Of a stretch of DNA of 64,000 nt, positions 44,417 to 52,828 are shown in pieces. The notes under the pieces are model-generated. The model had not been told where the DNA came from and ran no database searches. It was given only the letters and a program-made list of their open reading frames with translations. Location of the stretch: contig NC_016023.1 of NCBI RefSeq assembly GCF_000169195.2, positions 2,914,001 through 2,978,000 of the forward strand, read 5' to 3'. Source of the DNA: Heyndrickxia coagulans 36D1. GTDB lineage: Bacteria; Bacillota; Bacilli; Bacillales; Bacillaceae_C. Made by a program: the position numbers and the translations under genes. Position 1 is the first letter of the stretch, and every line of letters starts with the position of its first letter.

Positions 44417-45189
44417 TGAAAAGGGCCGCGCTTATTACAGCCGTTTTTCTCGCCTTTCTGTTTGCCGTATGCACGGCCGTTCCCAGTGCGCGTGCTGCAG
44501 CGGGCATTCCGAAACCGGCCGGGGACATCTATGTGCAGGATTTTGCCGGGGTGCTGACAGACAGCCAGAAACAGGAGCTCGTTTCGCTCGGCAGGCAGCT
44601 AGATGAGCAAACAAAAGCGCAAGTCGCGGTATTGACTGTGGACACGACCGGGAAAGACACAAACATTGATGCTTACGCCAACAAAGCTTTCCGCCAGTAC
44701 GGGCTCGGCAATAAAACCATGAACAACGGGGTATTGCTCGTAGTGGCAGTAAAAGACAGGAAAATTAGAATTGAAGTCGGGTACGGCTTGGAGGGGGCGC
44801 TTCCGGACGGAAAAGTAGGACGGATCCTTGATCAGTATGCCATACCGTATTTGAAAGAAAACAAGCCGGATGCGGCGGTTATCAATACGTATAAGAAGCT
44901 TGCCGCCGAAACGGCGAAAGAATACAATGTAAATCTTCAAGCCCATCCAAAGGCGTATGAGTGGCCCTCTTCCGCCCAGGCTTCCCCTTATTCGTTCTGG
45001 AAACAGATTTTGATCGGGCTTGGGATCCTTATCCTGATTTTCATTGATTTCAAGTTTCTCGGCGGGACCATGACGTATTTTCTGCTGAATATCCTGATGA
45101 TGTTCTTTCGCGGCGGCGGTGGCGGCGGGGGAGGCAGCAAAGGCGGCGGCGGTTCTTCCGGAGGCGGCGGCGCAAGCCGGGGATGGTAA
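44416..45189 (+). CDS. TPM-domain (YgcG-family) membrane protein
   Basis: A 257-residue exported protein: signal peptide to about residue 30 (cleavage near SARAAAG), a TPM domain (VQDFAGVLTDSQKQELVSLG, VLTVDTTGKDTNIDAYANKAF, VGYGLEGALPDGKVGRIL), one membrane helix near 200-222 and a Gly-rich tail ending GGGGASRGW. TPM proteins pair with LemA widely; partner function unknown. ATG 44416 overlaps the lemA stop (TGATG). Confidence 0.92.
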   Translation: MKRAALITAVFLAFLFAVCTAVPSARAAAGIPKPAGDIYVQDFAGVLTDSQKQELVSLGRQLDEQTKAQVAVLTVDTTGKDTNIDAYANKAFRQYGLGNKTMNNGVLLVVAVKDRKIRIEVGYGLEGALPDGKVGRILDQYAIPYLKENKPDAAVINTYKKLAAETAKEYNVNLQAHPKAYEWPSSAQASPYSFWKQILIGLGILILIFIDFKFLGGTMTYFLLNILMMFFRGGGGGGGGSKGGGGSSGGGGASRGW

Positions 45190-45616
45190 CGCCAAAGGTT
45201 CTCCTTTTTTGAACGGCCGGGAAGCACGCTTTAAACCGCTCCCCGCATTGGCAAAAGCCCGGCGCAGCCATAGGAGAAATGAAAACGGGTAAAGCAGCAG
45301 GATAAAGCACCCTGCTGCTTTCTTTGCATGGCTGTTGAGATTTCGGGATGCCAGGTTCGTTTTGCCCGAATCGAGCAGGTTGTACAGCTTATAAGTATTT
45401 TAAACCTGCTTGGATGCCCAGCCGATATCGGCCGCATACTGGTTTGTGGCAGCACGTTTTTTGCATTTGCAATACCGGTCGGGTTCCATCTCGTTTTATA
45501 GAGCGTCTCCTGCCCCTTTTGCAAATAATGGTATTATAGCGTTTGCTTCTATTTCATCGTAAAAAAGAATAAAAATGATAGAAAGCACTTTAATACCCGG
45601 AAAGGAGTTGAAGCGG
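45190..45616. other. Intergenic region after the LemA-TPM pair
   Basis: It contains a terminator (AAAGCAGCAGG/CCTGCTGCTTT, 45292-45322). The rest shows no supported gene; a 97-codon minus-strand frame through it has no ribosome site or recognisable motif. The T-rich end leads to the ResA-like gene. Confidence 0.5.
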
Positions 45617-46216
45617 TTGAAAAAAAGAGTGTTTCTGGCTGCCGCCGTGCTTCTGGCCTCAGCCATTTTGCTTATGGCCTTAAAAAAACCGGACGATCCC
45701 GATAAAAATAAAACAGCAGGGGAGAGGCAGGAAACCGCGGTGAAGGCACAACCGCTATCCGGCGGTGCAGAAGCAAAAGAAGGGGAAAAGGCGCCGGATT
45801 TTGCACTGACAAATCTATCGGGGCAAACGGTCAAACTGTCTGATTTTAAAGGGAAAACGGTGATCCTGAATTTTTGGGCTTCCTGGTGCCCGCCGTGTAA
45901 AGCGGAGATGCCGGATATGCAGCGTTTCTATGAAAAAAACCCGGATGTCGCAGTGCTTGCTGTGAATTTAACGAATACCGAAACAAACGAGAATGCGCCG
46001 CTTGACTTTGTGAAGAAAAACGGCCTTGCTTTTCAAATTCTGTTTGACATGGACGGCTCCGTCGGCACCCTTTACAAAACGGTTACCATTCCGACGACTT
46101 ACTTTATTGATGCAGAAGGGACCATCATCCGTAAAGTCATCGGCCCGATGGATGAGAAAACGATGGCCGAATTTGCGCAAGAGTGCAAAAAAAGGGGGGA
46201 AGGGAAGCCCGAATAG
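45617..46216 (+). CDS. ResA/TlpA-like thiol-disulfide oxidoreductase
   Basis: A 199-residue membrane-anchored thioredoxin-like protein: N-terminal helix (residues 5-20), a charged linker, and a redoxin domain with ILNFWASWCPPCKAEMP (Cys91, Cys94) and the cis-Pro loop VTIPTTYFIDAEG. ResA-type proteins reduce extracytoplasmic disulfides, for example in cytochrome c maturation. TTG 45617 is chosen because AAAGGAG lies 9 bases upstream. It precedes a SHOCT-copper-oxidase block, which suggests an extracellular redox role, though no cytochrome genes are close. Confidence 0.88.
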   Translation: MKKRVFLAAAVLLASAILLMALKKPDDPDKNKTAGERQETAVKAQPLSGGAEAKEGEKAPDFALTNLSGQTVKLSDFKGKTVILNFWASWCPPCKAEMPDMQRFYEKNPDVAVLAVNLTNTETNENAPLDFVKKNGLAFQILFDMDGSVGTLYKTVTIPTTYFIDAEGTIIRKVIGPMDEKTMAEFAQECKKRGEGKPE

Positions 46217-46288
46217 ATCAAGGATTTTTTAAAAAAAAAGTGGTACAGTATACAGTAGTAGGGAATGTAAAAAGGAAAGGTGCTGACC

Positions 46289-46525
46289 ATGATGATGTAC
46301 GGTGGCTATGGCATGATGGGCGTATTCAGCCTAATCGGCATGATTGCCCAGCTTGTCATCTTTGTGCTCGTGATTTTTTTGATAGTGGCAGGCATCAAAA
46401 AAGTGAGCGAATTCCGGCCGCATCAAAGGGAAGACAAAAGCCTCGACATTTTGCGGGAACGGTATGCAAAAGGGGAAATCACGGAAGAAGAATTTAAAAA
46501 AATGAAGAAGGATTTGATGGATTAA
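46289..46525 (+). CDS. SHOCT-domain membrane protein, copy 1
   Basis: A 78-residue protein: MMMYGGYGMMGVFSLIGM leads to one membrane helix, followed by a SHOCT motif (LDILRERYAKGEITEEEFKK) at the C-terminus. The Met/Gly/Tyr-rich start could bind metal. A close paralogue with the same ending lies near 49.7 kb. In this block it precedes Hsp20 and a multicopper oxidase. GGAAAGGTGC precedes ATG. Function unknown. Confidence 0.88.
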   Translation: MMMYGGYGMMGVFSLIGMIAQLVIFVLVIFLIVAGIKKVSEFRPHQREDKSLDILRERYAKGEITEEEFKKMKKDLMD

Positions 46526-46551
46526 GGGATTATCCGGCTTCTTTTTTACAC

Positions 46552-46590
46552 AAAAAAGCGGGGGCTTGCATTACAAGCCTCCGCTTCATG
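46552..46590 (-). terminator. Terminator of hsp20 copy 1
   Basis: On the minus strand AAGCGGAGGCTTG pairs with CAAGCCCCCGCTT, followed by TTTTT. Confidence 0.85.
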
Positions 46591-46591
46591 A

Positions 46592-47029
46592 TTACTGGAT
46601 TTGAATCCGTTTTCCGGATGGGCCTTCCTTCGTTTTCTTCGGAATATGAATTTTCAGGACGCCATTATCAAGGGTGGCGCTGATTTCGTCTTCATTAATA
46701 TTATCCACGTAAAACTTCCGGACGAATTCGCCATAGCGGCGTTCCTGCCGGATAACTTTATGTTTTTCATCTTTGCTTTCTTCCATTTGGTCGCGTTTTG
46801 CACGGATGGTCAGCTCATTATTGCGGACATCAATGGTAATGTCCTCTTTTGAGAAGCCCGGCAGTTCGGCCTCCACAAGATAAGCATCTTCTTTTTCCGT
46901 AATGTCGGTACGGAACGAGTTTGCGTTCGCAAAAGGCGCCAACGCATTCGCATCAAACATCTCATTGAAGGTCTTCATCATACGTTCGAAAACATCGTCG
47001 TTTCTTCTGAACGGCATTAAATCAAACAT
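46592..47029 (-). CDS. Hsp20/alpha-crystallin small heat-shock protein, copy 1
   Basis: A 145-residue small heat-shock protein. The alpha-crystallin domain runs from SFRTDITEKEDAYLVEAELP to the end; signatures are LPGFSKEDITIDV and the I-x-I-like tail IQIQ. It holds unfolding proteins in an ATP-independent way. It differs from copy 2 near 53.5 kb at about 14 residues plus one indel. ATG 47029 has GGAGGGATTG upstream. Its promoter region is an exact tandem duplication. Confidence 0.95.
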   Translation of the reverse strand: MFDLMPFRRNDDVFERMMKTFNEMFDANALAPFANANSFRTDITEKEDAYLVEAELPGFSKEDITIDVRNNELTIRAKRDQMEESKDEKHKVIRQERRYGEFVRKFYVDNINEDEISATLDNGVLKIHIPKKTKEGPSGKRIQIQ

Positions 47030-47051
47030 ATTCAATCCCTCCTTTTCACTA

Positions 47052-47123
47052 TTATTATACCCCACTGTAAAAAAGTTGAAAACAAAGTTATTATACCCCA
47101 CTGTAAAAAAGTTGAAAACAAAG
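47052..47123 (-). repeat. Exact 36-bp tandem duplication carrying the hsp20 promoter
   Basis: 47052-47087 and 47088-47123 are identical 36-mers starting TTATTATACCCCACTG. Read on the minus strand each copy holds GTGGGGTATAAT, a consensus -10, so the hsp20 gene has two stacked promoters. The second hsp20 gene has only one related copy (GCAGGGTATAAT). Confidence 0.92.
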
Positions 47124-47235
47124 ATGCCAATGCACAACAGATGTTCACAAAATCGTCAATCTATAACGATGGATTTCCGGTGTTAAAAACCATTACAATG
47201 GTACTGAACATCAAAAAAGAAAAAGCAGGGGTAGG

Positions 47236-48456
47236 ATGAACAAGACAAAGTTAGGGGCTCTGATTTTAATCGTGGCCATTGTGGGTATTGGCGGTGTTTT
47301 CTTTTATAATGGCTATGTGAAAATCAGCACAAATCATAAAGCGGCACAGCATCCGGATCTGCCCATTCCAGCCGTTTTAAAAGATACGAACCCGGATCCC
47401 AACGTGGCGGAGTATACTTTAACCGCACAGCAGGGGAAAAAGGCGTTTATTTCCGGGAAAACAACAGCAACGTACGGATATAACGGCGACTATTTGGGGC
47501 CGGTCATCCGGTTGAAAACGGGCGAAAAAGTGAATATCACCGTAAAAAATAAATTGCCGGAAGCAACGACGGTCCATTGGCACGGCCTCATTGTCCCGGG
47601 TTCGGCTGACGGCGGCCCGCATGCTGCCATCCAGCCGGGCAAAACATGGAAAGCAAAGTTTACGGTGAGCCAGCAGGCTGCCACGCTCTGGTACCATCCC
47701 CATCCGATGGGAAAAACAGGCGAACAGGTATACAAAGGCCTGGCCGGTCTGATTTATGTCGATGACAAACATGCGGAAAGCCTTGATATTCCGAAAGACT
47801 ACGGCAAAAATGATTTTCCGCTTGTGCTGCAGGACCGCCGCTTTAACAAAAACGGCCAGCTCGTGTACAAATTAAATATGACAGATGAAATGTACGGCTT
47901 CCAGGGCACAACCGAACTGGTAAACGGCGCGGTGAAGCCGCAGTTAACGGTCAGGCGCGGCCTCGTCCGTTTCCGGATTTTAAACGGGGCAAACGGCAGG
48001 ACGTACAATCTTCATCTGAGCGGCAACAGGACATTTGTGCAAATTGCATCCGACGGGGGATTTCTCAAGACGCCTGTGCAAATGAAAAAATTAACGCTTT
48101 CTCCCGGGGAACGTGCAGAAATTTTGGTTGATTTTTCAAAAATGAAAAACGGCAGCACGCTCCGGCTCCAAAATGGGAAAGAAACGCTCATGTATTTTAA
48201 AGTAAAAGGAAAGTCCGACCAGACCTACAAAGTTCCACAAAAACTGGCTGTGATCGAAAAAATGCCGGTGCAAGAAGCGGTGAAAACGCGGAAATTTGTC
48301 ATGTCCGGCATGGGCCCGAACGTCAGCATTAACGGCAGGCAAATGAACATGGACCGGATAGATGAGGCGGTTAAATTAAATACGATGGAGAGCTCACCTA
48401 AACTTACACCGTTCCATTTTCTTTTATGGTCATTGCGTGCTATCCACACTTTGTAG
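47236..48456 (+). pseudogene. Multicopper oxidase copy 1, 3'-truncated
   Basis: About 386 residues match the intact oxidase near 54 kb from the N-terminal anchor onward, with copper motifs TTVHWHGLIVPG and LWYHPHPMGKTGEQ. Similarity ends at EAVKLNTME near base 48394; the last 20 or so codons are antisense of an unrelated truncated gene. The C-terminal copper ligands (HPFHVHG and HCHILEHEDLGM in the paralogue) are lost, so it cannot form the full T1/T2/T3 copper centres. AAAGCAGGGGTAGG precedes ATG as in the paralogue. Confidence 0.88.
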
Positions 48457-49247
48457 CCTAAAGCCCGCCCTAATTTGGCAAGATCATATTGCATTTCTGA
48501 ATGGGAGTTTTCCTCCGCCATATCTTTCTCTACTTCTTTATGTCGGCGTGCAATTGCTTTTACCTGCTTATCCAGTTCATTTTGTAATACAAGTTTTGCA
48601 TTTTCATCGATGACTAAACGGTTCGATCCGATTTCAAAGAGAAGGCCGGCGAAAGCGCCCAAATCTTTGGACAGCATGTTACGGTATTCCTGATTTTTAA
48701 AGAGAATAATCTCCCTCATTTTTAAATACTCAGGCCAGGAGCCGAGTTTAATTTTTTGGCTGAACAGCAAATTAAAGCCTTTCACAATGGCTGTATTAAA
48801 CGGAGGAAATAAAGTCGGATGCAAAAAATAGATTATATTTGCAACAGCCGGTCCTAGCCCTTTTATGTTGTATCCATTCAATTCACGTATTTCATCCAAA
48901 ACTTGTTTTTCATTTGTTGCATTCAGGCACGCTTTCAAAAACCGCCCGAACGCTTTTTTGTTTGCCTCATTTTCGTAAATATCCGGGATACGCAGTTTTG
49001 GTTTCCAAAAAAATGCATGGGCGGCGCCTTCAAATATTTGTTTCTGTTCTGATATCGCCGTCACTACCGTTTCTAAACTGGAACCTTTAAAATCATTTCC
49101 AAACTTGCCTTCTTCAATTTCATCTATAACCTTTGCCAGGCTTTTTCTAATGGACCGGAAAGCTTTTAATCTATCATCATTATTTAAGAACCAAGTGTGG
49201 TATACGGACTCGGGGTCATTTTTATAGGTGTTGATGATGTCTTCCAT
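48225..49247 (-). pseudogene. Truncated gene of unknown function, possibly nuclease-related
   Basis: The real part is about bases 48398-49247 (near 283 residues); the remaining frame is antisense of the oxidase. It begins MEDIINTYKNDPESVYHTWF and is mostly helical. An ELNGYNIKGLGPAVANIIY segment resembles a helix-hairpin-helix, and the last native part YDLAKLGRALGYKVWIARND recalls domains seen in some proteins annotated as restriction-endonuclease-like. The family is not firmly recognised. AGGAGT precedes ATG. The region is AT-rich, suggesting transfer. Its C-terminus was lost at the same junction that cut the oxidase. Confidence 0.65.
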
Positions 49248-49254
49248 TGATAAA

Positions 49255-49660
49255 ACTCCTTTTTAAAAATGGCAATTTTACTAAATTATACTAATATTAT
49301 ATCTAAAAAATAGAGGCGGGGAACGAGTGGTAAAGAAAAAATTTGTTACAGAGACAATTGATGATAAAAAATGAAGTAATCCACACTGTCTAATTATGAG
49401 ATAAAAAATCTTTTTGGGTCCACAACCCCTTATACCCCACTCCCCAAACGGTGATCAAAGTATGATATACCGAAAACCGGCATTTCTCAGCTTGTTCTGG
49501 ACGTTGCGGATATTCCTCGAAAAACAAAGAATTAGTTGGAAGCCATTACAGGCCAATATAAGCATGTTTAAGGAATTTTTTAGAAAAAGGTGATACATTA
49601 AGTATGAAGATCGAAATATAATTTGGAGAGCGAAAATTAAAAATGAAAGGATGCTTGTCT
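49255..49660. other. AT-rich intergenic region with decayed sequence
   Basis: About 400 bases. TTATACCCCACT near 49430 echoes the hsp20 promoter copies. Bases 49460-49580 give a protein-like frame (GISQLVLDVADIPRKTKN) soon broken by stops, so it may be a gene remnant that I cannot identify. No intact gene is supported. Confidence 0.45.
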
Positions 49661-49915
49661 ATGCATATGTGGTACAATGAGTACGGTGGATACGGCATGA
49701 TGGGCGTTTTCGGGATGATTGGCATGATCGTCCAGCTGTTGATTTTCATATTAATTATTTATTTGATTGTAATTGGCATTAAAAAAGTAAGCGAAAAAGA
49801 TTTCGGGGTTCATCCGAAAGAAGACCGTAGCCTGGAAATATTGCGGGAACGGTATGCAAAAGGCGAGATCACGGAAGAAGAATTTAAGAAAATGAAGAAA
49901 GACTTGGCGGAATAA
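49661..49915 (+). CDS. SHOCT-domain membrane protein, copy 2
   Basis: An 84-residue paralogue of the protein at 46.3 kb: MHMWYNEYGGYGMMGVFGMI, one membrane helix and the same SHOCT end (ILRERYAKGEITEEEFKKMK). ATG 49661 is chosen by alignment with copy 1 and an AAAGGA 10 bases upstream; ATG 49643 is possible. It stands before the persulfide operon, which separates it from its Hsp20 and oxidase partners. Function unknown. Confidence 0.87.
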   Translation: MHMWYNEYGGYGMMGVFGMIGMIVQLLIFILIIYLIVIGIKKVSEKDFGVHPKEDRSLEILRERYAKGEITEEEFKKMKKDLAE

Positions 49916-49950
49916 GGGGCTGCAATTGGCTCCTTTTTCGTTAAATTTTA

Positions 49951-50049
49951 TTGACAATATACCTATAGGGGTATAAAATGAGTTTTGTAAATACCAAGTT
50001 AAATAAAAATCAAATTATTTTTTGGTTTCCAATATACCTATATGGGTAT
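49951..50049 (+). promoter_or_regulatory. Promoter with two CsoR/CstR-type operators
   Basis: TTGACA (49951-49956), 17-base spacer, TAAAAT (49974-49979). ATACCTATAGGGGTAT (49959-49974) fills the spacer and ATACCTATATGGGTAT (50034-50049) lies just before the ribosome site. Both follow the ATACC-N6-GGTAT pattern used by the copper sensor CsoR and the persulfide sensor CstR. The genes downstream favour CstR. The regulator gene is not in the window. Confidence 0.78.
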
Positions 50050-50077
50050 TTAGACAGATCATTAGGAGGTAAATATC

Positions 50078-52018
50078 ATGGCTGTAAGGAAAGTGATCAT
50101 CGTAGGAGGTGTAGCCGGCGGGGCAACCGCTGCCGCCAGACTCAGAAGGCTGAGTGAAGACATCCAAATCGTTCTTGTGGAACGCGGTGAATACATCTCT
50201 TTCGCAAACTGTGGATTGCCGTACTATATCGGCGAAACGATCAAGGACCGCAGCAATCTTCTTGTGCAGACGGTTGAGGGCATGTCGAAACGGTTCAATA
50301 TAGATATCCGCACTTTAAGCGAAGTAACAAAAATTGATCCGGAGAAGAAGGCTGTCACCATACAAAACTTGCGGACCAATGAAGTGTACGAAGAAACGTA
50401 CGACAAGCTGCTCTTGTCCCCGGGTGCACGCCCGATTGTGCCGCCTGTTCCGGGGCTGGGAGAAAACAAAACGCTCTTTACGCTTCGCAATATCCCGGAT
50501 ACGGATCGCATCAAAAACTTTGTGGATCAGGAAAAACCGGAACGTGCAGTGATTATTGGCGGCGGTTTTATCGGCCTTGAAATGTCGGAAAACCTTGCAC
50601 ATCGCGGGATTCAAGTGACAATCGTAGAGATGGCAAACCAAGTGATGGCGCCAATCGATTATGAAATGGCGAGCCTTGTACACAACCATTTGAAAGAAAA
50701 AGGCGTCCGCCTTGTGTTGGAAAACGGGCTTCAAGCTTTTGCAAATGAAGGAAAAAAAGTGATTTTATCAGACGGGACAGAAATTGAAACGGATATGACG
50801 ATTTTGGCGATCGGCGTCCGTCCGGAAAACCAATTGGCAAAGGATACGGGCCTTGCTTTGGGCGGGCGCGGCGGCATTGTTGTTAACGAATACTTGCAAA
50901 CTTCAAATGAAGATATTTACGCAGTCGGTGATGCGGTAGAAGTTGTGGATTACATCAACGGAAACAAGACAATGATCCCGCTTGCGGGACCGGCAAACCG
51001 GCAAGGGCGCATTGCCGCCAATAACATCATGGGCAAAAAGGAAAAATACGAGGGGACGCTCGGCACTTCGATTGCAAAAGTATTTGACCTCTCTGTTGCG
51101 GTAACCGGCAATAACGAAAAAACGCTGAAACGGCTTGGCGTGTCATACGAAGTCGTCCATATTCATCCGAGTTCGCATGCCGGCTATTATCCGGGCGCCA
51201 CGCCGATTTCCTTGAAACTGATTTTTGACAAAGATACTGGAAAAATTTTCGGAGCACAGGCGGTCGGTACGGACGGCGCTGATAAACGGATCGATGTCAT
51301 TGCGACGGCCATTAAAGGCGGCTTAACTGTTGAAGATTTGACGAACCTGGAACTTTCCTATGCTCCGCCATATTCTTCTGCGAAAGACCCGGTCAACATG
51401 GCTGGCTATGTCGCTACCAATCTCATGAACGGGGAACTCGAACATGTCCAGTGGCATGAAATTGACAAGATCATTGAAGATGACGGGATTTTGATAGACG
51501 TCCGGGAACCGATAGAACGCGAATTCGGCCATATCAAAGGATCGATCAATATTCCGCTGAACGAATTAAGGGACAGGCTCGATGAAATTCCGAAAGACAA
51601 AACCGTTTATGTCAGCTGCCAGGTTGGTTTGCGCGGCTATTTGGCTACGAGGATTCTGAAAAACAACGGTTTTGACGTGAAAAACGTGGACGGTGGATGG
51701 AAAACATACTCCGGCGTGTTTGGAAGCAACATTGAAAATGACAGCAAAACGACTGTGAATGACAGAGGCGAAACGGAAGTTACAGGTGAAGTACAGGCGG
51801 ATAAAGTACTGGATGTGAGCGGTCTGGTTTGCCCGATGCCGGTGATCCGCTTGAAAAAAGGCATCGAAACAATTAAAAGCGGCGAAGTGCTTGAACTGCA
51901 TGCAACAGACAGAGGCGCGCTCAATGATCTTCCGGCATGGTCAAGAAATGCAGGCCATCAAATTTTGAAAACCGAACAAGACGGACCAACGATTAAATTC
52001 TGGATTCAGAAAAAATAA
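50078..52018 (+). CDS. CoA-disulfide reductase fused to rhodanese and TusA-like domains
   Basis: A 646-residue three-part enzyme. Residues 1-450: FAD/NAD(P)H CoA-disulfide or CoA-persulfide reductase with VGGVAGGATAAARLRRL, the active Cys45 in SFANCGLPYYIGE and YAVGDAVEV. Residues 460-550: rhodanese domain with ILIDVREPIEREFGHIKGS and Cys514 in VSCQVGLRG. Residues 575-646: TusA/SirA domain with SGLVCPMPVIRLKKG (Cys585). All three carry their sulfur cysteines, so sulfur may pass between them. GGAGG precedes ATG. First gene of the putative persulfide operon. Confidence 0.94.
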   Translation: MAVRKVIIVGGVAGGATAAARLRRLSEDIQIVLVERGEYISFANCGLPYYIGETIKDRSNLLVQTVEGMSKRFNIDIRTLSEVTKIDPEKKAVTIQNLRTNEVYEETYDKLLLSPGARPIVPPVPGLGENKTLFTLRNIPDTDRIKNFVDQEKPERAVIIGGGFIGLEMSENLAHRGIQVTIVEMANQVMAPIDYEMASLVHNHLKEKGVRLVLENGLQAFANEGKKVILSDGTEIETDMTILAIGVRPENQLAKDTGLALGGRGGIVVNEYLQTSNEDIYAVGDAVEVVDYINGNKTMIPLAGPANRQGRIAANNIMGKKEKYEGTLGTSIAKVFDLSVAVTGNNEKTLKRLGVSYEVVHIHPSSHAGYYPGATPISLKLIFDKDTGKIFGAQAVGTDGADKRIDVIATAIKGGLTVEDLTNLELSYAPPYSSAKDPVNMAGYVATNLMNGELEHVQWHEIDKIIEDDGILIDVREPIEREFGHIKGSINIPLNELRDRLDEIPKDKTVYVSCQVGLRGYLATRILKNNGFDVKNVDGGWKTYSGVFGSNIENDSKTTVNDRGETEVTGEVQADKVLDVSGLVCPMPVIRLKKGIETIKSGEVLELHATDRGALNDLPAWSRNAGHQILKTEQDGPTIKFWIQKK

Positions 52019-52033
52019 TAGCGGAGGCGCAAT

Positions 52034-52393
52034 ATGACGATCTTAAATATTGTCATCCTGGTATTGATCGTGCTGCTTGTGATTCCCCGCCTGATCCCGG
52101 CAAAAGGGGTCAGGCAGATCACCACAGCAACGTTAAAGAATGAATTAAAAGATAAAGGGAAGCAATTTATTGATGTGCGAACGCCTGCAGATTTCAAAGG
52201 GAACCACATCAAAGAATTTAAAAACATCCCTTTGCACCAGCTGGCCGAAAAATCCGCACAGCTTTCGAAAGACAAAGAAGTGGTGGTCATCTGCCGAAGC
52301 GGGATGAGAAGCAGCAAAGCATGCAAAATTTTAAAGAAACAGGGATTTAAGCAGATCACAAATGTAAAAGGCGGCATGTCAGCGTGGAGATAG
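52034..52393 (+). CDS. Membrane-anchored rhodanese-domain protein
   Basis: A 119-residue protein: N-terminal membrane helix (LNIVILVLIVLLVIPRLIPA) followed by a rhodanese domain with FIDVRTPADFKGNHI and the catalytic Cys87 in VVICRSGMRSSKA. It would move sulfane sulfur at the inner membrane face. Sixteen bases after the fused reductase gene, with a GGAGGCG site. A 190-base gap with phased repeats follows. Confidence 0.92.
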   Translation: MTILNIVILVLIVLLVIPRLIPAKGVRQITTATLKNELKDKGKQFIDVRTPADFKGNHIKEFKNIPLHQLAEKSAQLSKDKEVVVICRSGMRSSKACKILKKQGFKQITNVKGGMSAWR

Positions 52394-52437
52394 CTTGGGA
52401 TGCCAGATACCCCTCCCTGTATAATTCGGGCAGTCCA

Positions 52438-52526
52438 CTGATAAATAGGTAAGAAGTGCTGATATGTATTGAATTTCCGCTGATATTTTCCAAAAACCGC
52501 TGATAAAAGCATGAGAACCGCTGATT
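52438..52526. repeat. Five CTGAT motifs at 20-21 bp spacing
   Basis: CTGAT begins at 52438, 52459, 52480, 52500 and 52521; most copies extend to CCGCTGATA or GCTGATA. Spacing of about two DNA turns puts all copies on one helix face. The array lies between the rhodanese and glutaredoxin genes. Sequence between motifs is not conserved. Confidence 0.8.
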
Positions 52527-52581
52527 TTTTATGAAACAGCATCGGAGATACCCCTTGTAAAACAAAAAGGAGAGAAGACAG

Positions 52582-52815
52582 ATGAACAATGTAACAGTTT
52601 ATACTACGACGCATTGCCCGTTTTGCGCGATGCTAAAAAACTTTTTAAACGGACAGAACATTCCTTACAGAGAAGTAAATGTGGAAAGGGTCCCTGCGAT
52701 GATGCGGAAACTTGTCGCAACAACCGGGCAGATTGGCGTTCCACAAACCGAAATCAACGGCAAATGGGTGATCGGTTTTGACCCGGAAGGCATTATGCAG
52801 GCATTACAAAATTGA
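52582..52815 (+). CDS. Glutaredoxin-family protein
   Basis: A 77-residue thioredoxin-fold protein. The redox site TTHCPFCAMLKNFL holds Cys12 and Cys15 and the cis-Pro region is GVPQTEINGKWVIGFDP. It can reduce mixed disulfides or persulfides on partner proteins. GGAGAGAAG precedes ATG. It sits inside the sulfur operon, 13 bases before the DsrE gene. Confidence 0.92.
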   Translation: MNNVTVYTTTHCPFCAMLKNFLNGQNIPYREVNVERVPAMMRKLVATTGQIGVPQTEINGKWVIGFDPEGIMQALQN

Positions 52816-52828
52816 GGAGAGATGAAAC

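Noticed and set aside
45231-45524. Minus-strand ORF of 97 codons between TPM and ResA-like genes
   Set aside because: It spans a terminator, lacks a ribosome site and matches no family that I know.
48225-48398. C-terminal 57 residues of the minus-strand gene as real protein domain
   Set aside because: These codons are antisense to oxidase sequence that the intact paralogue shows to be coding on the plus strand.
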